A DNA stretch of 40,447 bases from an uncultured Clostridia bacterium. GTDB lineage: Bacteria > Bacillota > Clostridia > Oscillospirales > Ruminococcaceae. Below, piece after piece: positions 24,426 to 34,300 of this stretch. The DNA is taken from assembly GCA_945923775.1 (NCBI GenBank), contig CAMELR010000024.1, positions 1 to 40,447 of the forward strand, in the 5' to 3' direction. Made by a program: the position numbers and the translations under genes. Numbering within the stretch: the first letter of the stretch is position 1; the number at the start of each line of letters is the position of its first letter. The notes under the pieces were generated by a model. The model saw only the letters and a program-made list of their open reading frames with translations, was not told the origin of the DNA and did not search any database.

Positions 24426-24521
24426 TGCTTCGTTTTCTTTGGTCACAGGCGAAATGGTCACACTTTTGGTCACACTTGAGTTTGAGTGCTTCTCCGAACG
24501 AGTGGGGGTTCGGGTCAATTT
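24396..24521 (-). pseudogene. Possible 3' remnant of an integrase-like gene at the tRNA
   Basis: A 41-codon open stretch on the minus strand ends against the tRNA terminator and contains a triple VTK motif from three GGTCACA repeats (24441, 24456, 24468). Integrases of elements inserted at tRNA 3' ends often finish in this position. No catalytic part remains, and another frame is also open here, so this is a weak call. Confidence 0.25.
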
Positions 24522-24567
24522 TTATTTAGACACAGAAAATTGTACAGTAATGCATATAATTACAGAA

Positions 24568-24600
24568 ACAGGAGTACCGATTGAGATGCGGTACTCCTGT
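24568..24600. terminator. Strong hairpin terminator of the HTH regulator gene
   Basis: Perfect 12-bp stem ACAGGAGTACCG / CGGTACTCCTGT with a 9-nt loop, 18 nt downstream of the regulator's stop on the minus strand, followed there by TTCTGTAATTAT. Confidence 0.7.
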
Positions 24601-24618
24601 TTGTATTATCTCTGATTG

Positions 24619-25095
24619 CTATTTACCGTGTTTGTCACCGAGGCAGGGCTGTTTATTATCCCTTAGTGCTTCGTTGATGTCATAATAACTCTGCCCGTGT
24701 AACAGCCCGTAATAAATTATTGCATCGCGTTCGTCCTTTGCGCGCAGGGCGCTGCATTTTCCCAGTTTCAGGATGCGGTTGGTTTCGTCAACCGTCAGCC
24801 CCATGGCGATGGAAATTTCCAGCAGCGTTTCACGAGAGGGCTTCTCCTTGCTGTCAAAGGCGAATACACGATATACATACGACTTGTTAAGGCTGGTAGA
24901 GTCAACAATCTTGCTGATAGTTACCTTGCCCTCCTTGCCGGCAAGCAGGGCGTTCAGATACTGAGACAATGTCTGGTTTTCCGTCTGCCTTAGCTGCTTA
25001 AGAAATTCGGAAATTGTTTTAGCTTTTTTCAGCCGTTCGTCCTGCACGGCACTGCTCGCTTCAAAATGGTTTGTATCCTTAAATGAATCAGACAC
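24619..25095 (-). CDS. HTH (XRE-like) regulator
   Basis: 158 residues. A helical N-terminal arm (about 20-60) precedes a Cro/C1-type helix-turn-helix region (VTISKIVDSTSLNKSYVYRVF followed by PSRETLLEISIAMGLTVDE), so the HTH lies at about 65-115. The C-terminal ~40 residues are polar. The start is GTG at 25095, after GGGAAGG; the ATG two bases upstream is out of frame. The promoter is at 25122-25150. The gene is divergent from the vWA-phosphatase pair and probably regulates it and itself (inference from layout). Similar regulators sit next to kinase or phosphatase genes in other Firmicutes, but I cannot name the family. Confidence 0.82.
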   Translation of the reverse strand: MSDSFKDTNHFEASSAVQDERLKKAKTISEFLKQLRQTENQTLSQYLNALLAGKEGKVTISKIVDSTSLNKSYVYRVFAFDSKEKPSRETLLEISIAMGLTVDETNRILKLGKCSALRAKDERDAIIYYGLLHGQSYYDINEALRDNKQPCLGDKHGK

Positions 25096-25121
25096 ATTAT
25101 CCCTTCCCTTTGGATTCCTAT

Positions 25122-25150
25122 ATTATACACCATTTCCGCAAATTTTGCAA
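25122..25150 (-). promoter_or_regulatory. Sigma-A promoter of the HTH regulator
   Basis: Minus-strand TTGCAA (25150-25145), 17-nt spacer, TATAAT (25127-25122). A dyad of the GTCTCC-TGACA-GGGGAC type at 25157-25173 lies between the divergent genes and could be an operator. Confidence 0.75.
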
Positions 25151-25247
25151 GTAATCTGTCTCCTGACAGGGGACGACCATTTTGCTTGCTTTGAGTATAA
25201 TTTAATTAAAGGAAGCCGAAAGGCGGCAGAGTTGAAAGGAGTACACC

Positions 25248-26036
25248 ATGAAAAAGGGACTGACAGAATTGGTATTTATAGTAGACAAAAGCGGCTCTAT
25301 GAGCGGGCTTGAGAGCGACACCATCGGCGGTTTCAACTCCATGTTGAAAGAACAGCAAGGCGTTGCGGGCGAAGCAGTTGTTACGACGGTGCTTTTCAGC
25401 GACCGTGTGAAGCTTCTGCATGACAGGCTGGACATTCAGGCGGTTGCGCCCCTGACCGACGAGGACTACTCCGTCGGCGGTAACACTGCTCTGCTGGACG
25501 CTCTTGGTGCGGCAATGCACAAGGTTAAGGAATCGCGTCGCAATATGCGCAAGGAATTTCTGCCCGAAAAGGTGATGTTCGTTGTTATCACCGACGGCGA
25601 GGAAAACGCAAGCAGGCACTACACAGCCAAGATGATTCGCGAGCGCATTGAAAAGTTCAGGAAAATGGGTTGGGAATTCATCTTCTTCGGGGCGAACATG
25701 GATTCGGTTACACAGGCGGGAACGCTTGGAATATCTGCTGACCGTGCCTTTGACTACTTCTCTGATTCCGTTGGCACACGCTCGGCATACTCGGAGATTT
25801 CGGCAATCTCTTCTGCGATTCGCACCGGTGCAGCTGTGCCGAAATCCGGAGCAAACGATGTGAAGAATGCCTTGGGAAATCTCAAGAACATTGTCGGAAA
25901 TCTTCGCGACTCGCTCAGCGACCTTACCTCAGACATTTCGGAGATTAACGCAGCCGCAGAAAACAACGGCGGCAGTATTGCAGATGTAAACGAGATTATG
26001 AGGGATTTCTTCAACAGAAAAAGCAAGGAGGACTAA
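25248..26036 (+). CDS. von Willebrand factor A domain protein
   Basis: 262 residues. The vWA fold fills about residues 7-190, with a complete MIDAS: DKSGS (D13, S15, S17), a Thr in GGNTALLDA and the ITDGEE Asp. It resembles soluble TerY-type vWA proteins. The C-terminal ~70 residues (SALGNLKNIVGNLRDSLSDLTSDI region) look like an amphipathic coiled coil. There is no signal peptide. A -10 like TATAAT lies at 25196-25201. The stop is 2 nt before the phosphatase start, so the pair is co-translated. vWA proteins usually bind a partner through a metal ion; the phosphatase is the obvious candidate. Confidence 0.9.
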   Translation: MKKGLTELVFIVDKSGSMSGLESDTIGGFNSMLKEQQGVAGEAVVTTVLFSDRVKLLHDRLDIQAVAPLTDEDYSVGGNTALLDALGAAMHKVKESRRNMRKEFLPEKVMFVVITDGEENASRHYTAKMIRERIEKFRKMGWEFIFFGANMDSVTQAGTLGISADRAFDYFSDSVGTRSAYSEISAISSAIRTGAAVPKSGANDVKNALGNLKNIVGNLRDSLSDLTSDISEINAAAENNGGSIADVNEIMRDFFNRKSKED

Positions 26037-26038
26037 TT

Positions 26039-26731
26039 ATGAAATACGCTGTTTCCGACCTTCACGGAAGATATGACAAGTACAAGGCACTCATTAAAAT
26101 GCTGGACAAGAACGACACACTCTACATTCTCGGTGATGTAATCGACAGAGGCCTCGACGGGTTCAGAATACTTCTTGACATGGCACAGCGCCCGAATGTT
26201 GTAGGGCTTATGGGCAACCATGAGGACATGGCGCTTAAAGCACTATCCGGGCTTACAAGCAAATCCCGCAGAGGAAAATCACGAACTAACCTGAGCGGTC
26301 TTGAACTATGGTTCAGCAACGGCGGTGCGGTTTCGATGAAGGGGCTTATGAATATGAAGCCCGATGAGCAGCAGAAGGTTCTTAACTATATGCAGTCGCT
26401 GCCGCTGTACAAAGAAGTCAGCGCGGGCGGCAGGGATTTCGTGCTGGTTCATGGCGGGCTGGAGGGATTCTCCCCCTCCAAGCCGCTCGAAAAATACAAG
26501 CGTGATGAGCTGCTGTGGTGTCGTCCCAAAAAGGGCATGAAGTATTACCCGGACAAGTTTGTGGTTTTCGGACATACGCCCACGATTTTTGAAAGCCACT
26601 TCACTGCAAGCGTTGTTCCGGGAAAAATCTACCGCAAGAGCGGCTGGGCAGATATCGACTGCGGCTGCGTCTATGGAAGCGACAATCTTGGGTGTCTGTG
26701 CCTGGATACGATGGAGGAGATTTATTTGTGA
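26039..26731 (+). CDS. PPP-type metallophosphatase (Ser/Thr phosphatase-like)
   Basis: 230 residues. All metal and phosphate motifs of the PPP/PrpA-like bacterial phosphatases are present: SDLHGR near the N-terminus, GDVIDRG, GNHED, LVHGG and VFGHTPT. It probably removes phosphate from Ser, Thr or His residues, or acts as an Ap4A-type hydrolase, which shares these motifs. It follows the vWA gene by 2 nt. With the PP2C at 23.5 kb it is the second phosphatase family within 3 kb. Confidence 0.9.
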   Translation: MKYAVSDLHGRYDKYKALIKMLDKNDTLYILGDVIDRGLDGFRILLDMAQRPNVVGLMGNHEDMALKALSGLTSKSRRGKSRTNLSGLELWFSNGGAVSMKGLMNMKPDEQQKVLNYMQSLPLYKEVSAGGRDFVLVHGGLEGFSPSKPLEKYKRDELLWCRPKKGMKYYPDKFVVFGHTPTIFESHFTASVVPGKIYRKSGWADIDCGCVYGSDNLGCLCLDTMEEIYL

Positions 26732-26750
26732 TAGTGGCAAGGAGAAAATA

Positions 26751-27032
26751 TTAACTGTAAATCAGTATGTGTACGGGAATTGCAGACAGGCTTGAATTAT
26801 CGCTTTTCCATATCATTTTGCAGCCGCTGAAATCGCTGTCAAGGGCGGCTTCAATCGCCTGTTCCTCCGCACTGTCGTAGCCACAGGAAAATTCCAGCAC
26901 ATAGAGGGTGTGATTATCCTTGTTGTAGTCGGAGCTGTCCGATTTGTATCCAACGCCTTCCATGCCGCTTATCGCCGACAGTTTATCCTTATATCCTCTT
27001 GGGATGGCGAAAAAAACTGCGACAGCGTTCAC
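26751..27032 (-). CDS. Hypothetical protein, 93 residues
   Basis: Open frame from GTG at 27032 with an in-frame stop just upstream, ending convergent with the phosphatase gene. The composition is protein-like (acidic, with a GYDSAEEQAIEAAL helix), but there is no clear ribosome binding site or promoter. I do not recognise it. It could be the 3' part of a decayed gene. Confidence 0.4.
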   Translation of the reverse strand: MNAVAVFFAIPRGYKDKLSAISGMEGVGYKSDSSDYNKDNHTLYVLEFSCGYDSAEEQAIEAALDSDFSGCKMIWKSDNSSLSAIPVHILIYS

Positions 27033-27063
27033 AAAACACTAATCCGCCAAAATGGCAAAGCGG

Positions 27064-27100
27064 ACAACCCTTGCAAACCGTCGGGTATCGCAAGGGTTGT
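27064..27100 (-). terminator. Hairpin downstream of the chemoreceptor gene
   Basis: ACAACCCTTGC / GCAAGGGTTGT, an 11-bp perfect stem with a 15-nt loop, beginning 21 nt after the MCP stop. There is no strong T-run, so termination is not certain. Confidence 0.5.
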
Positions 27101-27121
27101 GAAATTATTAAAGAACCGGTA

Positions 27122-28825
27122 TTATAGTCTGAATTCGTTCACGCACTGTGAAAGTTCATCGGCAATGCGCTTAAGATCTGTTGCGGAATGACCGATCTGC
27201 GAGAATCCCGAGGACATCTCCTCAGTTTCTCTGCTGGTTCTGTTGGAAAGCTCGGCGGTAGTTCCTGCAATAGCAGTCAGATCATCTACAATTTTTACAA
27301 TATCCCCACGGACATTTTCAAGCTGTGCCGTATGCTTTTCGATTATGCGGATACTATCGGCGGAAGAGTGTATTCCTCCGATGACCTCGCTGACAGCATC
27401 AGCAGTATGTTCCATACTTACGCTCTGGTCGGTAATGATCTGTTTGGTTTCCTTCATCGTTTTCATGGTAAGCTTAGAATCTGTGGTAAGGCGCTCTACA
27501 AGCTCTTGGATCTGTCTTCCGCACTTTGTGGATTCCATAGCAAGAGTTCTTACCTGAGAAGCGACTACTGCAAATCCTTGTCCGTATTTCCCTGCTCTTG
27601 CAGCCTCAATATTGGCATTGATACTGAGGATAGAGGTCTGCTCGGCGATTTTCGACACCATTTTTGCAGCTGCGCTTATTTCATTGATCGAGCTGTCTGT
27701 CTGAGCCGTGCTCTCACCGATCATATCAATAGAGTCTCTTACTTTACTGTTTACGTCAAGGAGATTTTTAAGATTTACCGCCGCAGTATCGCTGTTTCGG
27801 AGCATGCTTTCCGAGTTCTCATTAAGTGCAGCGATTTCATCGGTAGTAGTGCCGATAACGCTGCTCATTACAGACACGCTGTTGCCTGCGCTGTTCATTT
27901 CTTCAGCCTGCCTATTTGCGCCCACGGTCATATCCGAAATGGCAGACTCAAAGACGCCCAGAGTATCCATAGTCCTTGCTGCCATATTATTGAGTATTTC
28001 CGATGCATTTAACAGCGAATCCGAGTTTGTTTTAAGTCGGGAGATGATATCCGTCAAAGAATTCTTCAGATCAACAACCGCTTTTGCAAGCTCGCCTGCT
28101 TCATCTCTGCGGCGTGTGATACTCCTCGGAACTTCCGCCGACAGATTGCCGGAAGCAAGCTCCTTGAGAACATTAACGCCCCTGTTAATAGCGCCTGTTA
28201 CCGACAGAGCCACGAAAACTGCCAGAATCAGCCCTGCCGCTGCGATAACGAATACTACAACAAGTATATTGCTGATAAGGCTGTTTATGGTGCTGTCAAC
28301 TTTTTCCTTTATTTGCCCTGCAAAAACCATTCCGATGGGCGAACTGTCGCTGTCCTGATATACAGGTATGTAATATCCGTAATAAACCGTTCCGTCAATA
28401 TAAACGGAGCTGCTGAAATATTCGTTTCCGCCCTCGAGCACCTCGGAAACTATCTTGTCGCCTGCAGGAGTGTCAAGGAGCCTTCTGCCTTCGCTGTCCT
28501 TGGCGGAGGTCATTATTCTGTCCGCACCGTAAAAGAATGTTACAACCTTTCCGTCATCGCCTGCAATACCGTCTATAAGATTGTCGGAAAGAGAAATATT
28601 ATATCCGCCCTTCCAAACGTCACCGTTTTTGGAAATATAGTATTCTCCCGAATTTGTTTCATAAGCGGCGAGAGTACAAGTAGCCGTATTTCTCATCGCA
28701 TTTTGAGCCTGTTCCAGAACAGAGCTTCGGAAGGTTGTTTCGGCAATGTAGTATATTACTCCGCCCAGAACAAGAATAGGAAGAACCGCTCCGCAGAGGA
28801 ATTTAGCAAGTATACTTACTTTCAT
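27122..28825 (-). CDS. Methyl-accepting chemotaxis protein with Cache-type sensor
   Basis: 567 residues. TM1 is at about 5-27; an extracytoplasmic single-Cache-like domain (about 35-185) contains SNGEYYISKNGDVWKGG-type strands and YYGYYIPVYQDS; TM2 is at about 187-212. HAMP follows (about 212-265), then a long signalling coiled coil whose hairpin tip EQTSILSINANIEAARAGKYGQGFAVVASQVR is partly degenerate relative to the canonical EQTNLLALNAAIEAARAGE. The gene lies 14 nt after the BMP lipoprotein gene (28840) and is probably its co-transcribed receptor. No CheA, CheW or flagellar gene is in the window. BMP proteins could present a ligand to this receptor (inference). Confidence 0.92.
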   Translation of the reverse strand: MKVSILAKFLCGAVLPILVLGGVIYYIAETTFRSSVLEQAQNAMRNTATCTLAAYETNSGEYYISKNGDVWKGGYNISLSDNLIDGIAGDDGKVVTFFYGADRIMTSAKDSEGRRLLDTPAGDKIVSEVLEGGNEYFSSSVYIDGTVYYGYYIPVYQDSDSSPIGMVFAGQIKEKVDSTINSLISNILVVVFVIAAAGLILAVFVALSVTGAINRGVNVLKELASGNLSAEVPRSITRRRDEAGELAKAVVDLKNSLTDIISRLKTNSDSLLNASEILNNMAARTMDTLGVFESAISDMTVGANRQAEEMNSAGNSVSVMSSVIGTTTDEIAALNENSESMLRNSDTAAVNLKNLLDVNSKVRDSIDMIGESTAQTDSSINEISAAAKMVSKIAEQTSILSINANIEAARAGKYGQGFAVVASQVRTLAMESTKCGRQIQELVERLTTDSKLTMKTMKETKQIITDQSVSMEHTADAVSEVIGGIHSSADSIRIIEKHTAQLENVRGDIVKIVDDLTAIAGTTAELSNRTSRETEEMSSGFSQIGHSATDLKRIADELSQCVNEFRL

Positions 28826-28839
28826 TTCATATTCCTCCT

Positions 28840-30033
28840 TTATTCAAGCACGGTCACGGTCTTGAAATACCAGTCAATGCCGCCTGTTATTTCCGAATCA
28901 CTGAGAGTAGAGCCTTCCTCGCCCACAGTATCGCCCGTATTTGTTTCAATCACCCCGTCAAAAACGTTGAAGCTGCCGTCCAGCATCTTCTGTGTTGCCT
29001 CGGCAACCTTTTCATCGCATTCGGGATTGCAGAAATCAGACGTATTTGTAATGCCCACAAGTCCCTCTGCAAGTCCGCCGAAGTAATTCTCGCCGTCCCA
29101 TGTTCCGTTGATAATACTCTGAACAGCTTCGGTATAATAAGCGCTCCATGTCCATATTACGCTGCACAGCACCGAATCGGGAGCCTCCTTGCTCATATCG
29201 GAATTGTACCCGATAGCATAAGCGCCCCTGCTTTCCGCATTTATCGCAGGGTAAGCCGTGTCGGCGTGCTGAGCGATAACGTCGCAGCCTGCGTCAAGAA
29301 GTTCAAAAGCGTACTGCGATTCAAGGTCGGGGTCATACCAGCTGTTTGTGACCTTGACCAAAATCTCTGCGTCCGGATTTACAGAATAAACTCCTAAAGC
29401 AAATGCGTCAATTCCTCCCGTTACCTCAGAGCTTTCGGTACCCATTGCCGCAACATATCCTATCTTGTCCGACTCCGTGTTAAGTCCTGCGACGATACCG
29501 CTAAGATATCTTGCCTGATAAATTCGTCCGAAGTAGTTGGTGAAGTTTTTTCCGTTGGAAAGATAGCCCGTTCCGTGTGAGAAATATACATCGGGATATT
29601 TCTCTGCACAGGCAGCGGTCGTTTCCATATAGCCCCAGCTTGTGGTAAAGATAACATTGCAGCCGTCCTCAACAAGCCCGTTTATTGCCTGTTCGGTAGC
29701 CACGGGGTCAGCATCGTCCACAATAACACGGTGTATTTGGTTGTCACTGATGCCGAGATTCTGCTCCATTCCCAGTATTCCAAGGTCGTGAGTGTAGGAA
29801 TATCCGCTGCCCTCAGCAGGATCGGATATGTACAGAACTCCTACCTTTATATCTTCCTTTGAGATTCCGACACCCGATACCATATCGGTCTGGGCTTGTT
29901 CATTTAATTCTGCGGGAGTATTTACCACATAATCATCGTAGCTTGTTGATTCAGTGTCTGCAGCACAGCCGCCTAAAACTGAAACGGACACTACAAGACA
30001 GAATAATAGTGCAAAAAGCTTTCTTGAGTTCAT
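28840..30033 (-). CDS. BMP/PnrA-family substrate-binding lipoprotein
   Basis: 397 residues. A type II signal peptide ends in the lipobox LGGC (Cys about 23), so the protein should be lipid-anchored outside the membrane. The rest is a periplasmic-binding-protein fold of the BMP (basic membrane protein) family, known to bind purine nucleosides in PnrA and related proteins: KVGVLYISD, NVIFTTSWGYMETTAACAEKYPDVYFSHGTG, IGYVAAMGT and CDVIAQHADT. No ABC ATPase or permease is nearby; it is followed by an MCP. A paralogue lies at 30182. Nucleoside specificity is by family only. Confidence 0.9.
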   Translation of the reverse strand: MNSRKLFALLFCLVVSVSVLGGCAADTESTSYDDYVVNTPAELNEQAQTDMVSGVGISKEDIKVGVLYISDPAEGSGYSYTHDLGILGMEQNLGISDNQIHRVIVDDADPVATEQAINGLVEDGCNVIFTTSWGYMETTAACAEKYPDVYFSHGTGYLSNGKNFTNYFGRIYQARYLSGIVAGLNTESDKIGYVAAMGTESSEVTGGIDAFALGVYSVNPDAEILVKVTNSWYDPDLESQYAFELLDAGCDVIAQHADTAYPAINAESRGAYAIGYNSDMSKEAPDSVLCSVIWTWSAYYTEAVQSIINGTWDGENYFGGLAEGLVGITNTSDFCNPECDEKVAEATQKMLDGSFNVFDGVIETNTGDTVGEEGSTLSDSEITGGIDWYFKTVTVLE

Positions 30034-30056
30034 TTGATCACTTCCTAGATATAATA

Positions 30057-30161
30057 TCAGATATCGCCAGAATCATTCATACATTCCGACTCTGACACAA
30101 AGACTTCTGTTTTTTTAGCAAGAGTATGTAATGTCTTTTCATCAATTGACACAACTATCAT
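30057..30161 (-). CDS. Possible 34-residue small protein between the BMP genes
   Basis: ATG at 30161 with AGGAGA at 30170-30175 (8-nt spacing) opens a 34-codon frame that ends 24 nt before the next gene and nearly fills the gap. The start, MIVVSIDEKTLHTLAKK, vaguely recalls the first strand and helix of a receiver domain, so it may be a remnant of a response regulator rather than a true small gene. Confidence 0.35.
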   Translation of the reverse strand: MIVVSIDEKTLHTLAKKTEVFVSESECMNDSGDI

Positions 30162-30181
30162 ATCACATTTCTCCTAATTTG

Positions 30182-31387
30182 TCATTCAATTGTTATAACA
30201 TCTTGCAGGACATAGTGAAACGACGGTGCAGAACTGTCTGCGTTTTCGTTGTATCCGTCTTTCAAATCAATGGTGTCCGACGGGTCGTAAGGATTAACTC
30301 CTATATAATCCCCGCAAAAAACCTGAATCTGATTCCGGCGGAATTTATAGATTAGTTCATCAACCTTTTCCTGAGTTCCTTTCGGTGTGATAAACTCGTT
30401 GATTTCCAGCATCTGAACCCAGTTGTTCTTAAATCCCGAACCGATATCGTTGCCGTTAACATTTCCTGTGACGCATTTTTCGATTATCTTATCGTCGAGC
30501 ACTGCCTTAACCGCACCTGTCATATACGGACACCAGTTGATTTTTGAACCTGTAAGGTATGTCGTCGGTGCAATATCCCTCATGCTCTCGTTGTAGCTGA
30601 CATAATACACCATCTGAGACCTGTCTGTTTGTTCGCAGGCTGCCGCAGGTCCCGATGTGTCGGAATGCTGAGAAATGACAATGCAGCCTTCTTCTATCAG
30701 TTCCTCGGCGTATTTCTTTTCAAGGTGATAATTGCTCCACGAATTCGTGTATTTCACTGTCATGGTTGCTTCGGGTACGACAGACCTCACGCCGAGAAAA
30801 AATGCGGTATATCCCGAAATAACCTCTGCATAAGGAAAGGCTCCGATATACCCTATCTTTGCCTGTTCTCCCGTAATTCTGCCTTCCTTGATAAGCGAAT
30901 CCAGCTTCATTCCGGCAACAACGCCCGAAATGTAGCGCCCTTCGTAGATATTTCCCATAAAGGTGTGATAGTTACTCAGAAACGGCTCGTCGTTTGCGTT
31001 GCTGCAGGTTGCCTGACAGAACTGTATGTCGGGATATTTCGCCGCATACTCCTTGGTCTTTTCACCGTAGCCATAACTTGTTGTGAAAATCAGCGAGCAA
31101 TTTGCTTCAGCAAGTTCAGCAAGAACAGGCTCTACCGAGTCCTCCGGCACATTGTATTTCGGCAGAGTTTCAACCTGATCTCCATACATCTTTTCGATTT
31201 CATGCTGTGCCTTTGCAAAATTGTTCGTGTATGCGTCGCTTAAATCTCCGACGTATACGAATCCCACCTTAATGTTTTTCTCCGCATTTTTTTCGGAAAT
31301 GATAAAGTGTATGCCAAAAGCGATAACCACAGCCACAACCGAGCATATCAATGTAATCAGTATCTTATGTTTTGCGTCAGATTTCAT
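30182..31387 (-). CDS. BMP/PnrA-family binding protein, membrane-anchored
   Basis: 401 residues. The N-terminus has one uncleaved-looking TM helix (about 8-27) and no lipobox Cys, so unlike its neighbour it is probably a membrane-tethered protein. The BMP fold follows with KVGFVYVGD, SLIFTTSYGYGEKTKEYAAKYPDIQFCQAT, IGYIGAFPY and GCIVISQHSDT. The ATG at 31387 is preferred to the ATG at 31393, because GAGGAG is only 1 nt before the latter but 7 nt before the former. It overlaps the end of the HD-GYP gene by 11 nt. It is a likely sensory partner of that protein or of the MCP (inference). Confidence 0.88.
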   Translation of the reverse strand: MKSDAKHKILITLICSVVAVVIAFGIHFIISEKNAEKNIKVGFVYVGDLSDAYTNNFAKAQHEIEKMYGDQVETLPKYNVPEDSVEPVLAELAEANCSLIFTTSYGYGEKTKEYAAKYPDIQFCQATCSNANDEPFLSNYHTFMGNIYEGRYISGVVAGMKLDSLIKEGRITGEQAKIGYIGAFPYAEVISGYTAFFLGVRSVVPEATMTVKYTNSWSNYHLEKKYAEELIEEGCIVISQHSDTSGPAAACEQTDRSQMVYYVSYNESMRDIAPTTYLTGSKINWCPYMTGAVKAVLDDKIIEKCVTGNVNGNDIGSGFKNNWVQMLEINEFITPKGTQEKVDELIYKFRRNQIQVFCGDYIGVNPYDPSDTIDLKDGYNENADSSAPSFHYVLQDVITIE

Positions 31388-34300
31388 TTGCATACTCCTC
31401 GCTTAACTTTTTCCCATAGATTTGCTCAACGTCTACTGTTCCGTTTTCGATAAGCTTCAGCATAATATCCACAAGCTTTGGGTCAAACTGCGTTCCTCTG
31501 CCTTTTTTCAGTTCTTCAATGACGTAATCAAGGTCAAGCTTCTTTCGGTAAACACGGTTTGCCGTCATAGCGTCGAATGCGTCCGCAATACCGATTATAC
31601 GTGCATTAAGCGGAATTTCTTCACCTTTTAGTCCGTTGGCATATCCGCGTCCGTCGTATCTTTCGTGGTGATACAATGCGCCGTCGGCAACGTTCTCAAT
31701 CATCGTAAATTTTCTGAGTATTTCCGCACCTCGGATAACGTGGGATTTCATAATAGCATATTCCTCATCGGTAAGCTTTGCGGGCTTATTTAGAACCCTG
31801 TCGGGAATACCTATTTTGCCGATATCGTGCAGTATTGCTATCTTTCGCAGGTTTTCGCATTGTTCATCGCTGTAACCAAGCTCTTTTGCAATCATAACAG
31901 AATACTCCGATACTCTGACGGAGTGTTGGCTTGTATTCTCGTCCTTTGCGTCAACCGCCTGCGCTATGGTAAGAATGGTTTCGTTGCCCATTTTTATTTG
32001 ATTCTTTGCGAAATCAAGCTCCATTTTCTGCATACGCAGGGTCTTTTGGATCTGCGTCCTGAAAATCAGCCATGTGAGGTATGCAATCGCAATTACAGCA
32101 ACCGTGCCTGCATATAACCTGAACCACCAGTTGTCGTATATTTCTCTTTCTTTGGAGAGCTTGTACGTGTTTTCGGCGATTGCGTTTCCTGTTCTGCTAT
32201 CCAGTATCGCCAGCCTGAACACATATTCTCCCGACGGGATATTGGAATACGTTATGCTTTCCATTTCGCTCTGAGGCATAACTCTCGGCTCTGCGTCAAA
32301 GCCTTCGAGATAAACGCTGATGTCGGGGTCGTTTACAGAGAAGTTGACTATTTCGGGGGTGAACACAATCTCCGAGGTTCCTGCCGGAATTACGGTTTGC
32401 GCGCCCTTTTCAATAAGGAAACTTTCGCCGTCGGCTACGATTTCGTTAAGCAGAACACGATATGATCTCATAGAAAAATCATATTCATTTATGTTAAAAT
32501 AAACTGCGCCGGTATCTCCCGATAAATACAGATTGTCATTTTCATCAATGTAATTCCATGAGTTTGGAGTAAGCGCAATACGCAGCCCCTTTTTTGCGTC
32601 CAGAAGAAGATAATTGACATTTCCGCCCGCAAGGAGTTCCGTTTTGTCAACGACAAAAATACCCGCTGAGCAAAGCACAAACAGCTCATTTCTGTTTCCT
32701 TCGATTACGTCGTAGTTATTGTAATAAGGGAAGTTGTTCAGTATGCGTATTTTGTTTTCGCTGTTCAGATAACACAAACCATTTCCCGTTACAATAAAGT
32801 AGCCGTCATCGTCGGAGTTCTTTACAATTCGCAGGATAATATCCGAACTCAGCCCGTCCTCCTGCTTGATTTCCTGTACAATTCTTCCGTCCTTTATTAC
32901 TGCAATGCCGTTTCCGTCCGTTCCCGCAAGAATACTTCCGTCGGTTTTCTCGCAAAGCGTAAGCAGCTTTGGATTTGTCAGACCCTCGGACGAGCCAATA
33001 GCGTCGATTACCTTCCCGTTATTTATAAACGAAACTCCGTAATCTCCCGCCGCTGCAATCGTACCGTCCTTAAGCTCTATTGCAGAGCGGAATTTTTCTC
33101 CCAGAGCACCGTTTGAACTGTCGTACTTTTCTATATTTCCGTTCGGAGCAACCTCCCATACGCCCTTACCGGAAGTGCAAATCCAAAGGTTGTTTTCCGA
33201 GTCTGACATAAGGCAGCGTATACGCACACCGTCAAGTGCTTCGACAAGCCGAGTTGAAATTTCGCTTTGATTATAGTTTGCCGCTTCAAGACCGCTGTCC
33301 GTACCGAAATACAATGTACCCTGCCATTTCGCCACAGTGTTCACAACGTTTCCCGACAAACCGTCAGATTCGTTCATTTCCGTAAACACAGACCTGCACA
33401 GACAGAGCAATCCCAGACGCGAAGATGTAAACCAGAGATTACCCTGATAGTCGATTAACATATTCTCAATCGAGCTGTTAAAGCCGGAAACATCAATCGA
33501 ATGATATTCGTTGCCGCCCGTGATGTATCCCGCGCCATTCTCCGCGCACAAAAACAGCCTTCCGTCATCCGAACAGGTAAGCGAATTTATTCCCGCAAGC
33601 TGCCCGCATTCAATCGAAGCAAGTTCTTTGAAAGTACCCTCGGAGATATCATATTTTTTCACCGTATTAAGCGATGAGCCGACATACAGCGCCCCGTTTT
33701 CATCAAAAGTGCAGCTTCTGAAACTCTCGCTGTGTCGGTCGGGAGTAATCTTTGCGATGACTTCAGTGCCCTTGATAAGATACAGCGATCCCTCGTCAGT
33801 AACCGCCGCGACATTTCCGTTCTTGTCGGCGCATATTCTCTTTGCGTAGACAATTTCCCGAATAGTATCATACACCTTCAGTCCGCCTGACATTGTAAGC
33901 ACAACAAGGCTGTCGGTAGTACCTGCATAGTAAAATCCGTTTGACCCCTCGGTAATGCAGCGCACGGAATTTGACGGAAATCCGTCGTATTTTGTTAGCT
34001 CGTTAGTGATTTTATCGTTTATGTATATGGCTAAACCGTTGTCGTTTGTGCCTATCCAAAGCCTGCCCGCTTCGTCTGTATAAAGGCAGTTTACGGTCTT
34101 TATGGACTTGATATTATTCATCCACTCTATGCTGTTGCCGCAATAACGATAAAGTCCGCCGTATGTGCCTATCCACAAAACGCCGTCCTTTGTCTGAACG
34201 ATATCGTTTGCCATTCCTCCGGGCAGACCGTTATCTCTGTTGTAAACCTTGCGAATATACTTGTCGAAATCATTGTCGGAACCATTCGTGCCGTCTGCCG

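Noticed and set aside
24409-24615. 68-codon plus-strand frame after the tRNA
   Set aside because: Starts inside the tRNA terminator and ends in the hairpin at 24568-24600; no ribosome binding site.
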